64,000 bases of DNA from Ignavibacteriales bacterium (GCA_020061465.1 JAGUYG010000040.1:62001-126000), one strand, 5' to 3'. Shown: positions 17,731 through 26,451, numbered from the stretch's first letter. Notes: generated by a model not told the origin, from the letters alone. Numbers and translations are program-made.

Positions 17731-18318
17731 TTAACGTTTAAGTTCAAAATTCTGAGTTACAGAACCATCTTTCGGAACGGTTATTTCAACAGACTGCTCC
17801 TTTAATTTTTTATGCCATACTTTTAAAGTGTAAGTACCGGCAGGAACATCTTTAATTAAATAAGTGCCGTCTTTCTCACTAACAGTGTAGTAAGGAGTTT
17901 CAAGAGTTAATACCCAAGCTTCCATTTCAGGATGAACGTTGCATAACATTGTAGCGGTACATTCTTCCTTGAAAGTGTATGATCTGATCTCACCCTTTGG
18001 CCAGGTACCTAAGTTGAATTTACTCGCACAGTGTTCGGGAGTAAAAACATTATGAAGAACATCATCACTGTTAAGAAAGTCAACTGTAGTTCCTGAAAGA
18101 ATAGGTAGAACATGAGGAATGAACGTTAAATTTTTCTGATCCATCTTTGCATGTTCTTTTGGCGGAGAGAAGGATTTTCCTGGAATCTTATCTATATAGA
18201 TTACTACTTCGCCACTGTGTTTCATTCCCTTTGTTTTTACTTTGCCTTTGATATCTCCGGCAAGAGAAAAATTTATAGAATAGATTAAAATGGTTATAAT
18301 TAAAATTAGTTGTTTCAT
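17731..18318 (-). CDS. Exported cupredoxin with C-terminal beta-sandwich
   Basis: A 195-aa periplasmic protein. After a signal peptide (LILIITILIYSINFSLAG) comes a plastocyanin-like domain: the His of DVLHNVFTPEH, then CNVHPEM supply the His-Cys-His-Met ligands of a type 1 copper centre. A C-terminal carboxypeptidase-regulatory-like sandwich follows (GTYLIKDVPAGTYTLKVWHK). Related proteins are annotated as methylamine-utilisation or plastocyanin-like. It probably shuttles electrons between the Rieske/cytochrome complex and the haem-bearing barrel encoded next to it. It lies 17 bp before the flavoprotein gene and 76 bp after the barrel gene. Confidence 0.8.
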   Translation of the reverse strand: MKQLILIITILIYSINFSLAGDIKGKVKTKGMKHSGEVVIYIDKIPGKSFSPPKEHAKMDQKNLTFIPHVLPILSGTTVDFLNSDDVLHNVFTPEHCASKFNLGTWPKGEIRSYTFKEECTATMLCNVHPEMEAWVLTLETPYYTVSEKDGTYLIKDVPAGTYTLKVWHKKLKEQSVEITVPKDGSVTQNFELKR

Positions 18319-18394
18319 TTCATTCCTTTCATAAAGTCTGATGACATATCATTATTGAATTACTCTTTAAAAAATCATTAAGCCTGGACGATTA

Positions 18395-19642
18395 CTAGAT
18401 TCCAAAATTGATTTGCAGAGTAAAAGTATCATTCTTCTTATTGGCTTCATCCAGATATTTTTTCAATTCAAAAATCAATTTAACGTTTGCACGAGCCATT
18501 ACAGTAATCCCTGGTACTATTGCATTTACAGGTTTAACATTTTCATTATCGTTATCTTTATTTTCCCATTCATATCTAACCAGGCCGATCAACCATGGGT
18601 AAATTACACAATTCCCTTGTAGATAATATGCAAGCGATTTTCTATCAGCGGTATTTGAAATTTGAGAATTCATCAACATCACTGCGGCATTTAGAATAAA
18701 ACGATTATACCATAAGTCCACGTCACCACCAAAAACAGTAATATCTTCATCATCTTTACCATCGGCAGATACAGTCCCTTTATAGAAGAATCCGCCTAAA
18801 GTTGCAGAATTATCTATATAGAATTCAGAAGTCTGACTTTCAGAACCTTCTGTACCTCCGATTTCGCCAAGACCACCGAATTTATAACTAACTTTGCCAT
18901 AGAAATCTTTTTGTCCATTCATATCATTTAACCCTTGTCCATTTACGATACCAAAGCGATAAGTAAAACCTCCCCGTTCATTTGGACCATTTCCGGCACC
19001 CCATAATTCAAAACCAATTTGTTCATCTCTAAAACGCCAACCATTACGACTTCTAAAACTTGCCAAGTTGTAATGGTTTCGAGTAAGCCTTAAATGATTT
19101 GGTGTAGGATCGGCGTGTACCATTCCTGCTCTTAGATGAGCAAGCGGGCTGAAATCATACTGTAAAGCGAATGGGAAAGCAATCTCGGTTTCACCACCTT
19201 CATTCTCTATTTCGACCTCACCAAAAAATGAAAAATCCTCACCTATTGTGCCGGCATATAGTAATTCAAGTTCGTGTGGAATTTCAAAATTCCATTTTAT
19301 ACTGCTTATAGAAGCATAATTTACTCGACCGACTGCAAGGACTGAAATTGGAGAAGTTCCGGGAATATCCGCAGGCCAAATAGCATCCGGCCAAACTCTT
19401 TTATAACCTTCAGAACCAAGACTTACAGGTTCTTCTTTAAGATAATTTTCATCTCCACCAGGATATCGATATCCATTATTTTTAAATGCTTTACCAAACG
19501 CATTTAACATCGGATAAGCGTAGTGGCATGTGCTGCAGCTAGTTTGATATTTCCTAGAGAAGGAAGGGATTGCGTAACTTTCAATTGATAATATTGTGAT
19601 TAAAAAAATTACAATTAAAAGTAGGTTTGCTAAATTTTTCAC
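18395..19642 (-). CDS. Outer-membrane beta-barrel with N-terminal c-haem site
   Basis: A 415-aa exported protein. Right after the signal peptide (ends ESYAIPSFSRKY) there is one haem-binding motif (CSTCHYAYPMLNAFGKAF). The rest alternates polar and aromatic residues as in outer-membrane porins (FSFFGEVEIENEGGE, HNVLASFRS-like strands, and a C-terminal strand TFTLQINFGI ending in an aliphatic residue). The combination implies a haem held at or in the outer membrane, a possible electron conduit or redox-sensing porin. I recognise the general type from anaerobic and iron-cycling bacteria, but not a named family. It is the second gene of the respiratory operon. Confidence 0.7.
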   Translation of the reverse strand: MKNLANLLLIVIFLITILSIESYAIPSFSRKYQTSCSTCHYAYPMLNAFGKAFKNNGYRYPGGDENYLKEEPVSLGSEGYKRVWPDAIWPADIPGTSPISVLAVGRVNYASISSIKWNFEIPHELELLYAGTIGEDFSFFGEVEIENEGGETEIAFPFALQYDFSPLAHLRAGMVHADPTPNHLRLTRNHYNLASFRSRNGWRFRDEQIGFELWGAGNGPNERGGFTYRFGIVNGQGLNDMNGQKDFYGKVSYKFGGLGEIGGTEGSESQTSEFYIDNSATLGGFFYKGTVSADGKDDEDITVFGGDVDLWYNRFILNAAVMLMNSQISNTADRKSLAYYLQGNCVIYPWLIGLVRYEWENKDNDNENVKPVNAIVPGITVMARANVKLIFELKKYLDEANKKNDTFTLQINFGI

Positions 19643-19758
19643 ATTGACCTCCTGTGAATAGTTTTAGTTTATATGTATAGGATTTGACGACATAAGATTA
19701 TCCAATTTCTTTATTTCCTAAAGCTTGTGAATATATTTTTTGGAAGATATTGAATAGA

Positions 19759-19998
19759 TCAACCTATTTTACGTTTGAGAGTTTTTTTCAGCTCTGGAAA
19801 ATAGAGAATCACAAGCGCTACCAGCGCTACTACTCCAAGAATAATTCCCACAATTGATACTGTGCTCCACAATACGATCACATTGAGTCTTTGGAGAGCT
19901 TCCCCTGTTGAGCGGGTTTCTGTTAAGAAAATTATTAATCCAATAACGAAGCACATCCCGAATGTAACCCCTAAGCAATCTTTTGTTGATTCTTTCAT
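19759..19998 (-). CDS. Small two-helix membrane protein heading the respiratory operon
   Basis: A 79-aa protein with two hydrophobic helices (about 8-26 and 41-68) and a basic end (KKTLKRKIG). The start is set by a strong ribosome site (GGAGGAG, 6 bp upstream). A second ATG four bases earlier opens another frame, which I reject for poor composition. It is the first gene of the operon leading to the haem barrel, cupredoxin and Rieske/b genes. It could be an assembly or accessory subunit. No family is recognised. Confidence 0.6.
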   Translation of the reverse strand: MKESTKDCLGVTFGMCFVIGLIIFLTETRSTGEALQRLNVIVLWSTVSIVGIILGVVALVALVILYFPELKKTLKRKIG

Positions 19999-20292
19999 TC
20001 ACTCCTCCTTTAATAAGTCTATTTTTATTAACTCGAAGCTTACAAAGTAATCTCTTGTAGCTTAGTAACTATAATTGCTTCTATTTTTTCAACAGATAGT
20101 TATTGTTAAATATAATGTAGTGTTAACTCATAAATATTTTATCAAGCATAACAAGGATTATGCCTATAATATATTTTTTAGTTACATTGCTGGTAGGACT
20201 AAATTTCAAAGAGAAGAGTATTTTGGAGTATTAAATGACGGGCTGCTGCTGCAACAAGAATGTTTCAGTTGTGCATCATTAGAGTTGCACTT
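19999..20292. promoter_or_regulatory. Upstream region of the respiratory operon
   Basis: An AT-rich gap between the small membrane-protein gene and the second sigma-54 regulator. It carries a -24/-12-like element (listed separately). A 73-codon plus-strand frame is open here but has no ribosome site and no protein-like features, so it is not called. Confidence 0.45.
20151..20166 (-). promoter_or_regulatory. Candidate sigma-54 (-24/-12) promoter of the respiratory operon
   Basis: On the minus strand the site reads TAGGCATAATCCTTGT: GGCA and TTGT with GG and the -12 pair exactly ten bases apart. It resembles the element at 8796-8812, which also has TTGT at -12. The leader to the first gene would be about 140 nt, longer than usual, so confidence is low. 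Confidence 0.35.
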
Positions 20293-21696
20293 TTAAGGTC
20301 TAAAATCCTCCGAGGACAGATTATATTTTTTCATCAGCCGTTGAAAGCTTTGCCTTTCAATTCCAGAAATTCTTGCCGCTTCGGATACATTGCCGGATGC
20401 TTCTTCAAGTCTTTGAGTTAAAAATTTTTTTTCGAAAGATTCAATAATAATTTTTTTAGCTTCTGTAAAGTCTTTGTTAAGGATGGGGATATCTATGATT
20501 TTACTTTCCCTTGCAACGGATAGGTCTGCAGGTAATGATTGCAGGGAAATTAATTCTCCTCTTTCCAGGGCAACGGCTCGTTCAATTAAATTTTCAAGTT
20601 CTCTCACATTTCCCGGATAGTAATATTCAGTTAAAGTTTCCATTACTTCTGGAGTAAACCCCTTAAATATTTTACCAAAACGACTACTGAATTTATGTAA
20701 AAAATAATTTGAAAGAAGCAGTATATCTTCTTTCCTTTCTCTTAGTGGAGGAAGAATTATTTCTATAACATCTAAGCGATAGAACAAATCATCGCGAAAC
20801 TCGCCTTTCTTAATTGCATCCTTTAAATTTCTATGGGTAGAGGCAATGATTCTTGCTTTTAAACTAATCTGCTCGTTGCCTCCTAATCTTTCAAAGGATC
20901 TTTCCTGAATAACTCTTAATAATTTTTTCTGTAGAGTCTCCGGCATATCACCGATTTCATCAAGGAATAAAGTTCCTTCGCCGGCTAATTCAAATTTACC
21001 GGTTTTTCTCTGCTCGGCTCCGGTAAAAGTGCCTTTCTCGTGCCCGAACAACTCGCTTTCCAATAAGCTTTCGGGAATAACAGCGCAATTAATTGCTTGA
21101 AAAGGTTGAAAAGAATGAGGTCCGTTTTCATGTATAACACGCGCAACAAGCTCTTTTCCCGTTCCGGTTTCACCAAGTATCAGAATGTTAGTTGTGTTTG
21201 GAGTTGTGGAAATTACTCCGATCTTCTTAAACACATCCTGCATCAAGAAATGCTGCCCGATTATATTTGTTCCCACCGCCTCATTTTTCTTTTCTAACTG
21301 CTGCTGCATTTCACCAATTTTGTTTTTCATCTGCGTAAGTTCAATTGCTCTTTGAGCAGTAATACGAACTTTATTAATATCGAGCGGTTTTGTTAAATAG
21401 TCGTAAGCACCTATCTGCATAGCTTTAATTGCCGTTTCCATATTTCCATTTCCGGTAATAACTATTACCGGAATTTGTGGATTACTTTTATTAATTCTTT
21501 CCAGCGCTTCCAAACCATCCATTTCGAGCATTGTAATATCCATAAAAATTAATGCGGGTTCCGCTGTTTTAAGTATATCTATAGCTTCAATTCCATTGTG
21601 TGCTTCTTCTGTTGAATAATTAAGTGTTTTAAAAGTTTTTTTAAAAGCATAACAGATAGCCGGGTCATCATCTACTATTAAAATTGATTTACTCAC
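20293..21696 (-). CDS. Sigma-54-dependent response regulator (NtrC class), second system
   Basis: A 467-aa activator: receiver domain with Asp53 (LIFMDITMLEMDG), AAA+ domain with Walker A GETGTGKE, loop GTFTGA, Walker B GTLFLDEI and R-finger region (FRDDLFYRLDV), and a C-terminal Fis-type helix-turn-helix (VSEAARISGIERQSFQRLM). It overlaps the sensor kinase gene by 8 bp. It lies between the respiratory operon and the methyltransferase/Rieske cluster, both of which have candidate -24/-12 promoters, so it may control one or both. The signal cannot be read from this protein. Confidence 0.93.
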   Translation of the reverse strand: MSKSILIVDDDPAICYAFKKTFKTLNYSTEEAHNGIEAIDILKTAEPALIFMDITMLEMDGLEALERINKSNPQIPVIVITGNGNMETAIKAMQIGAYDYLTKPLDINKVRITAQRAIELTQMKNKIGEMQQQLEKKNEAVGTNIIGQHFLMQDVFKKIGVISTTPNTTNILILGETGTGKELVARVIHENGPHSFQPFQAINCAVIPESLLESELFGHEKGTFTGAEQRKTGKFELAGEGTLFLDEIGDMPETLQKKLLRVIQERSFERLGGNEQISLKARIIASTHRNLKDAIKKGEFRDDLFYRLDVIEIILPPLRERKEDILLLSNYFLHKFSSRFGKIFKGFTPEVMETLTEYYYPGNVRELENLIERAVALERGELISLQSLPADLSVARESKIIDIPILNKDFTEAKKIIIESFEKKFLTQRLEEASGNVSEAARISGIERQSFQRLMKKYNLSSEDFRP

Positions 21697-24085
21697 TGTA
21701 GTCTCTCCGAATTGGCAATAATATTATAAAAGTTGTTCCTGAACCCGGTGAACTGTTCACAGAAATAATGCCTCCATGCTGATTAATTGACCTTTTGACC
21801 ATAGCTAAACCCAAACCGGAACCACCGCTTTTAGTTGTGAAAAAAGGATCGAAAATTTTTGGCAAGTTTTGCTTTGGTATTCCGGCTCCGTTGTCCTGCA
21901 GTTCTATTTTTATTACCTCAGAACCTTTGTTCATAGTTATTTTATGCTGATCGGATATTTTACCCGGTGTTATTTTACCCACATACGCAAAATCGTTTAT
22001 GTCAGAAGGGACTATAAATTTATCTGTAACTATTTTTAGTTTTCCATTAATTTTAACTGCTTGCATGGCATTCACAAGTAAATTTATTATACTTTCTTTC
22101 AACAGATTATCATCTATCATAATTCCGGGAAGTTCCAAGTTTAACATTTTTTGAACCGAGATATTTTTCTTCCGAAACTGCGGCTGAAAAAATAATAAAC
22201 TTTCTTCAATAATCTGATTTATGCTGCAGTATTTTAGTTCCGGACTAACAGAGCGGCTAAAACGCAGCAAGTTATTAATGATTTTTTCCATCCGGTTTAA
22301 AGAATCCAGAGATTGATTAAGCGATTTAATATCTTCATTTGATTCGCTTGTTTCACGCTGAAGCTGCAGAAGCATTTTAACCGACGTAAGCGAATTTCTG
22401 AATTCGTGTGCAATCAATGCAGTCGTTTCACCAATGGTTATTAACTTTTCTAATTTAAGTAAATGCTCTTCGGTTTTTTTACGGTTAGTTATGTCTGTTA
22501 ATATTTCAAGGGTTAAATATTTATTTTCGTTAAGAGATATTGGGATTGTAGTGTGCTCGATAAATTGTATGTCTCCAGTGGAATCATATCTCGATTCGAT
22601 AAAATTAGATATATCCTTCTTCTGCCCGGAATTCATCATTGTACGATTATCGCAAATTAAATTATTGCCGAATGCCTCAGAACATTTTTTATTGACGATA
22701 CTTTGAGGATCAAGATTGGCTAAATTACTTATTGCAGCGCTTGCGGTTAAAATATTCTGGTTTTCATCTATTAAAAGAAAAGCGCTTGGTACGTTGTCCA
22801 GTATAACCTGCAATTTTTCTTTCTCGTTATACAATTCACTAGTACGTTCAACAACAGTCCGTTCAAGCTTTTTTTGATGATTATCCAGTTGTCTATCCCG
22901 TTCTGCCAGAACTTCCGCCATAAGATTAAACTGGTATGCCAATTCTTCAATTTCATCGTTTGTTCTAATTGCAAGACGGTGCGAATAGTTTCCGCGCGAG
23001 ATAATCTCCGCTCCTTTTTTTAATTCTTTAATTGGTTTTGCTATTTGATTGGTTGCAAGAAATCCCATTGAAATAGAAACAAAAAGAAATAAAAGAATAA
23101 ACCCGAAAGAAATGTATGCAAAAGTTTGGGCTTGAGCGAAAATATATTTCTCATTCACCTTCTCAAAAATAAAATAAGACGTACCTTCAACGAAAGGGGT
23201 AACAAACAATGGAATGTAAGCTATTATTTCATTATATCCATTTGAAATATAACCCGGCTCGCCGGAATAAATTGCAGAGGAAAATTCTTTTGGATACTTC
23301 TCTAAAATACTTTCTTCCGATTTATGAGCTAGAAGGCTGTTCCAGTCCTTTTTCTTTTTCGAATGATATAAATAGTTTCCATCGCTGTTAACAATTACAA
23401 CTTCCTGACCGTAATCAAAATGAATATTCTGTTCTAAAATATTAAAAAGTTCCTTAACAAAAACATCGGCGATAAATAAGCCTGAAAATTTATTTTCGTC
23501 ATCAAAGAGTTTTACCGCAAAACTAATTGCCGGAATGGTTTGAGTTTTATCATCAATCAACTCAACCGGAACAATAGAAACGGCATTTCTATCAACCTTT
23601 TCTGTAAGAATAAAATAATACTTAAAACTTGCATCGCTTAAATTTTCATTTGGAATAATTTGATAAAGAGAATCTATTTTCTGAATCCTGAACATCTCAT
23701 TACTTTCAGAATCTATAAACCTAATCTGGTAATACCGTCCGCTGTTTGAAATAAAATCCTGCATCTGCGAAGTAACCGGCAAAACATAATTAGAAAGGTT
23801 TTCATTATTCTCTTTGTTATTAATTAAATTTTTGAAACCTGAATTATTAGTAAGAAAATTGATGTCGCTATTTACATTGGAAATAAAATGCTGGGCGCGT
23901 TCATTTAATATTGCAACATCGTGCGTTATATTTTCAATAGCAACTTCCCGCATACTCTGCCAGCTAATATAAGTACCTACTAAGCCAAAAATCAAAAGTG
24001 GTATTGATGATAGAAGTGCAAAAGCAATTATCAGCTTTTTACGTATGGATAGAAAAGGAAATATTTTATTTAGATTGAATCTCAT
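21689..24085 (-). CDS. Sensor histidine kinase with periplasmic Cache-like domain
   Basis: A 798-aa membrane kinase. The first helix (IAFALLSSIPLLIFGLVGTY) is followed by a ~270-residue extracytoplasmic domain of double-Cache/PDC character (QIRFIDSESNEMFRI, AISFAVKLFDD, VVIVNSDGNYLYHS). Then come a second helix (~325-345), HAMP, a coiled coil, a PAS domain, the phosphoacceptor box (LIAHEFRNSLTSVK) and an HATPase domain (NAMQAV, GGSGLGLAMVK). Cache domains usually bind small organic ligands, so the signal may be a metabolite rather than a metal. It pairs with the overlapping sigma-54 regulator. Confidence 0.9.
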   Translation of the reverse strand: MRFNLNKIFPFLSIRKKLIIAFALLSSIPLLIFGLVGTYISWQSMREVAIENITHDVAILNERAQHFISNVNSDINFLTNNSGFKNLINNKENNENLSNYVLPVTSQMQDFISNSGRYYQIRFIDSESNEMFRIQKIDSLYQIIPNENLSDASFKYYFILTEKVDRNAVSIVPVELIDDKTQTIPAISFAVKLFDDENKFSGLFIADVFVKELFNILEQNIHFDYGQEVVIVNSDGNYLYHSKKKKDWNSLLAHKSEESILEKYPKEFSSAIYSGEPGYISNGYNEIIAYIPLFVTPFVEGTSYFIFEKVNEKYIFAQAQTFAYISFGFILLFLFVSISMGFLATNQIAKPIKELKKGAEIISRGNYSHRLAIRTNDEIEELAYQFNLMAEVLAERDRQLDNHQKKLERTVVERTSELYNEKEKLQVILDNVPSAFLLIDENQNILTASAAISNLANLDPQSIVNKKCSEAFGNNLICDNRTMMNSGQKKDISNFIESRYDSTGDIQFIEHTTIPISLNENKYLTLEILTDITNRKKTEEHLLKLEKLITIGETTALIAHEFRNSLTSVKMLLQLQRETSESNEDIKSLNQSLDSLNRMEKIINNLLRFSRSVSPELKYCSINQIIEESLLFFQPQFRKKNISVQKMLNLELPGIMIDDNLLKESIINLLVNAMQAVKINGKLKIVTDKFIVPSDINDFAYVGKITPGKISDQHKITMNKGSEVIKIELQDNGAGIPKQNLPKIFDPFFTTKSGGSGLGLAMVKRSINQHGGIISVNSSPGSGTTFIILLPIRRDYSE

Positions 24086-24482
24086 CTTAATTTTAGTCTG
24101 AATGAGTTAAAGAATATTTTCTTAATTATCCAGTAATATCTTCAAAATTTTCATTGAAGGAAAGGGAAAAGAATAGAATTACAAAAGCTTATCTGCTAAA
24201 AAGATAACATTATTTTCCATAAACTGTCATAGACCTATGATGGTAATTGCTTATAAATAACTTGTCGCTGGTATAAAAAATATCCGTGGGATAATAGATA
24301 TTTTCTGTTAAATCATTTACAAGTTTCCCCTTCCGATCATACTATTATGATTTTAAAATATTTAACAGAATTTAAATTCTTTAAAAATAAAAAAATGAGA
24401 ATTTTAAGTTATTCTTAAAAATTTAAACATTTTCTTTGGCTGGCTTTTTGGAATTACCAACTAAACAAGAAAGGAAATTTTA
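24086..24482. promoter_or_regulatory. Divergent control region with dyads before the methyltransferase cluster
   Basis: This holds a perfect 6-bp inverted repeat TCATAG-ac-CTATGA (24227-24240), an imperfect dyad ATATCC-gtg-GGATA (near 24283), and a candidate -24/-12 element near its right end. The dyads are 150-220 bp upstream of that element, a normal distance for sigma-54 activator sites. No coding region is seen. Confidence 0.5.
24436..24453 (+). promoter_or_regulatory. Candidate sigma-54 (-24/-12) promoter of the methyltransferase cluster
   Basis: TTGGCTGGCTTTTTGGAA gives TTGGC-TG-G at -24 and TTGGA at -12, with GG and the -12 pair ten bases apart; the second base of the -12 pair is G instead of C. 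The predicted start is about 20 bp before the first gene, which has a good ribosome site (AAGGAAA). Confidence 0.5.
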
Positions 24483-25142
24483 ATGCACGGAGTTGACATT
24501 GGCGGATACGCTTACGGATTCTGGACAATGGTATCGTTCAGTATTTTAATTGTTTTGTTTTTGGTGTTCAGCTTTGTTAAGCCGAAAAACAAATTCGAGT
24601 GGCGTTCGATGGGTGCGTTCCTTGGATTTATTGTTGCGTTATTTACAGAAATGTATGGTGTGCCGCTTACAATTTATTTCCTAACCGGTTTGCTCGGAAA
24701 CAAATACCCGGTGTTCGATCCTTTCTCTCACGCAAGCGGACATTTATGGCTTGTCTTCATAGGTTTATCACATTCTGTTCTTGCAATGACAATTCTACAC
24801 ATCATTACAAACGGAATAATCTTCTTTGGATTTTATTTGGTTTACAAAGGATGGAAACTCATTCATGATGCAAAAAAAGACGAATTAGTTATAGAAGGAA
24901 TTTATTCTTATATCCGGCATCCACAATACACTGGTTTATTCTTAGTTACGCTTGGCTTCTTTGTACAGTGGCCAACAATAATTACCCTGTTTATGTGGCC
25001 AATACTGATGTTTACATATTTTCGGCTTTCAAAGAGAGAAGAAAAGCAGCTTGAAGAAAAGTTTGGTGATAAATTTTATGAATATAAAAGGCTTGTTCCG
25101 GCATTTATTCCGGTAGGTAAAAAACAAAATAATTTCAGATGA
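24483..25142 (+). CDS. Membrane methyltransferase of the isoprenylcysteine/phospholipid type
   Basis: A 219-aa polytopic membrane protein. The C-terminal half matches the ICMT/PEMT family: IYSYIRHPQYTGLFLVTLGF is the RHP.Y.G SAM-binding signature, followed by YFRLSKREEKQLEEKFGDKF and a Y-x-x-x-VPAFIP ending. About five helices are visible. The N-terminal MHGVDIGGYAYGFW is unusual. Family members are frequent in bacterial copper, silver and cobalt/zinc resistance loci, where their substrate is unknown. It is the first gene of the plus-strand cluster and has its own candidate -24/-12 promoter. Confidence 0.82.
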   Translation: MHGVDIGGYAYGFWTMVSFSILIVLFLVFSFVKPKNKFEWRSMGAFLGFIVALFTEMYGVPLTIYFLTGLLGNKYPVFDPFSHASGHLWLVFIGLSHSVLAMTILHIITNGIIFFGFYLVYKGWKLIHDAKKDELVIEGIYSYIRHPQYTGLFLVTLGFFVQWPTIITLFMWPILMFTYFRLSKREEKQLEEKFGDKFYEYKRLVPAFIPVGKKQNNFR

Positions 25143-25231
25143 AAGTTGTTTTTCAAAGACCGGAACTTCGGTTTTGCCAGCTGACAATAATATTTTAAAT
25201 ATGTAAAAATAAAGTAAAGGAGTTATTCATT

Positions 25232-25411
25232 ATGGAATGGTTATCAGAAAATTGGCTTTGGTTGCTGATTGCAGTTCTTTTTATTGTCATGCACATGTTT
25301 GGTCATGGTGGGCACGGTGGACACGGAGGACCTGGAAAACAGGATGATTACGGGGACGAAGATCGAAAACGAAAAAACCAAGGTCCTGATTCCGGGCATG
25401 GGCATCATTAA
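25232..25411 (+). CDS. His/Gly-rich single-helix membrane peptide
   Basis: A 59-residue peptide. One membrane helix (about 6-21, WLWLLIAVLFIVMHM) is followed by a Gly/His run (FGHGGHGGHGGPG), a charged stretch, and a second His tail (SGHGHH). The ribosome site AAAGGAG lies upstream. It resembles the DUF2933-type small proteins that accompany YHS and methyltransferase genes in metal-resistance loci; a related peptide is at 28165. The His clusters probably bind a divalent metal at the membrane surface. Confidence 0.75.
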   Translation: MEWLSENWLWLLIAVLFIVMHMFGHGGHGGHGGPGKQDDYGDEDRKRKNQGPDSGHGHH

Positions 25412-25445
25412 TTCATAAAATTATAATTAAATAAGGAGCTTTATT

Positions 25446-25709
25446 ATGTTAAAGATAAAAATTGTAACCTGGTCGCTGGGGATTTTTGCTGCTGTAAGTT
25501 TTATCGTTTGTGTTATTTATGGTCTCATAACACCGGGTAGTATTCACATGCATACTTTTCTGGAATCGGTGTTGCCGGCTTTCAAATGGCTAACCTGGTG
25601 GGGATTTCTCCTCGGGCTGATAGAAAGTTTTCTTTATGGCGTTTATGCAGGTTTGGTTTTTGTGCCTATTTATAATTTCTTTTATAAAAAATGGGATTTG
25701 AAAAAATGA
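25446..25709 (+). CDS. DUF5676-like two-helix membrane protein
   Basis: An 87-aa protein with two hydrophobic helices joined by a loop HTFLESVLPAFKWLTWW. The second helix is Gly-rich (GFLLGLIESFLYGVYAGLVF) and ends VPIYNFFYKKW. It corresponds to one unit of the threefold repeat protein at 9409-10287 and resembles DUF5676. It has a ribosome site (AAGGAGC) and overlaps the next gene by 4 bp (ATGA). No enzymatic residues are seen; it may be a structural or transporter-accessory subunit. Confidence 0.72.
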   Translation: MLKIKIVTWSLGIFAAVSFIVCVIYGLITPGSIHMHTFLESVLPAFKWLTWWGFLLGLIESFLYGVYAGLVFVPIYNFFYKKWDLKK

Positions 25710-26050
25710 ATTCTAAAGAAATTAGTTACAAAGACCGAAGCGAATTCTTAAGAGGTTTTTCAGTAATTATTCGCAAAAACAATTACTGTAATTCAGATGA
25801 AAAGACAATGTTCTCAATAATCGGAAAGCATTTCGGTTTTGAAGAAGAATTTTGTAAGGAATCTTTAGAACACCTTATGATAAATAAATATATCTCAGAG
25901 CATCCGGCAGTCTTTACAACTAAAACTGTCGCAGAATTTTTTATAACTGACGTTGCTAAAATAATGGTGCACACAAATTCGATGACTGACGCCTCTACAG
26001 AATGGCTGCGGAAAACTACTGAAGCTAATAAGGTTGAATTTAATCTTTAA
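25706..26050 (+). CDS. Conserved-looking cytoplasmic protein, possibly TerB-like
   Basis: A 114-aa soluble protein. I take the ATG that overlaps the preceding stop (ATGA) rather than one 15 bp upstream. It is predicted all-helical. The order DRSEFLRGFSVIIRKNN...SDEKTMFSIIGKHFGF...FFITDVAKI recalls small helical TerB-like proteins, but the usual acidic metal-binding motif is not evident. Translational coupling to the DUF5676-like gene suggests a shared role. The function is unknown. Confidence 0.55.
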   Translation: MNSKEISYKDRSEFLRGFSVIIRKNNYCNSDEKTMFSIIGKHFGFEEEFCKESLEHLMINKYISEHPAVFTTKTVAEFFITDVAKIMVHTNSMTDASTEWLRKTTEANKVEFNL

Positions 26051-26114
26051 GAAATTGATTGAAGACAAACTCAAACTAATTAACAAAATACTTAACAAAT
26101 AACGGAGGTGTAAA

Positions 26115-26325
26115 ATGACACACGATCCTGTATGCGGAATGTCCCGAAGGGATGCCTTCGGCAGAAATAAAGGATATTTCCAAAGCAGAAAAATTGGATT
26201 ACAATGGTAAGACATATTATTTCTGCAGCGCACTTTGTATGGTTCAATTCCAGAATAATCCCCAAAAGTATGTAAAGCCTGAAGGTAAAAAAGATGATGG
26301 GGATGAGCACAAGCATCATCATTAA
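26115..26325 (+). pseudogene. YHS metal-binding protein gene broken by a palindromic insertion
   Basis: The gene starts MTHDPVCGM behind a strong ribosome site (GGAGGTG). A 13-bp insertion (TCCCGAAGGGATG, ending in a repeated ATG) then shifts the frame, and translation ends at 26210. Without those 13 bases the frame continues PSAEIKDISKAEKLDYNGK, YYFCSALCMVQF, NNPQKYV and a His tail (DEHKHHH) to a stop at 26325: an intact YHS protein of about 66 residues. The insertion completes a hairpin CCGAAGG-gatg-CCTTCGG. Re-initiation at the second ATG (26152) could still make a product lacking the first metal ligand. Confidence 0.7.
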
Positions 26326-26348
26326 AGCTTGATGCGGAGACAAAACTT

Positions 26349-26430
26349 TTGAATGGATGAATGATTGTCCTAAGGACTCCATTGGAGAATGGAAGTAAAT
26401 ATGGAGTCATACATTCATTCAGTCATTCAA
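26349..26430. repeat. Inverted repeat containing a double palindrome
   Basis: The left arm TTGAATGGATGAATGATTG and right arm CATACATTCATTCAGTC...CAA are near reverse complements, giving an ~82-bp hairpin-prone element. Its centre has GTCCTAAGGAC-TCCATTGGAG (26367-26386), a member of the double-palindrome family also seen at 26141, 30328 and 31235. It lies between the broken YHS gene and the flavoprotein gene, and creates a false upstream start for the latter. Confidence 0.65.
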
Positions 26431-26451
26431 GGAACAGCAGAGAGGTTATTT

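Noticed and set aside
20075..20296. 73-codon plus-strand frame before the second regulator
   Set aside because: No ribosome site, odd composition, and it overlaps the end of the regulator gene on the other strand.
26389..26451. Upstream start for the GGR-like flavoprotein
   Set aside because: The extra 21 codons come from the inverted repeat; the ATG at 26452 has a ribosome site and the dinucleotide fold follows directly.
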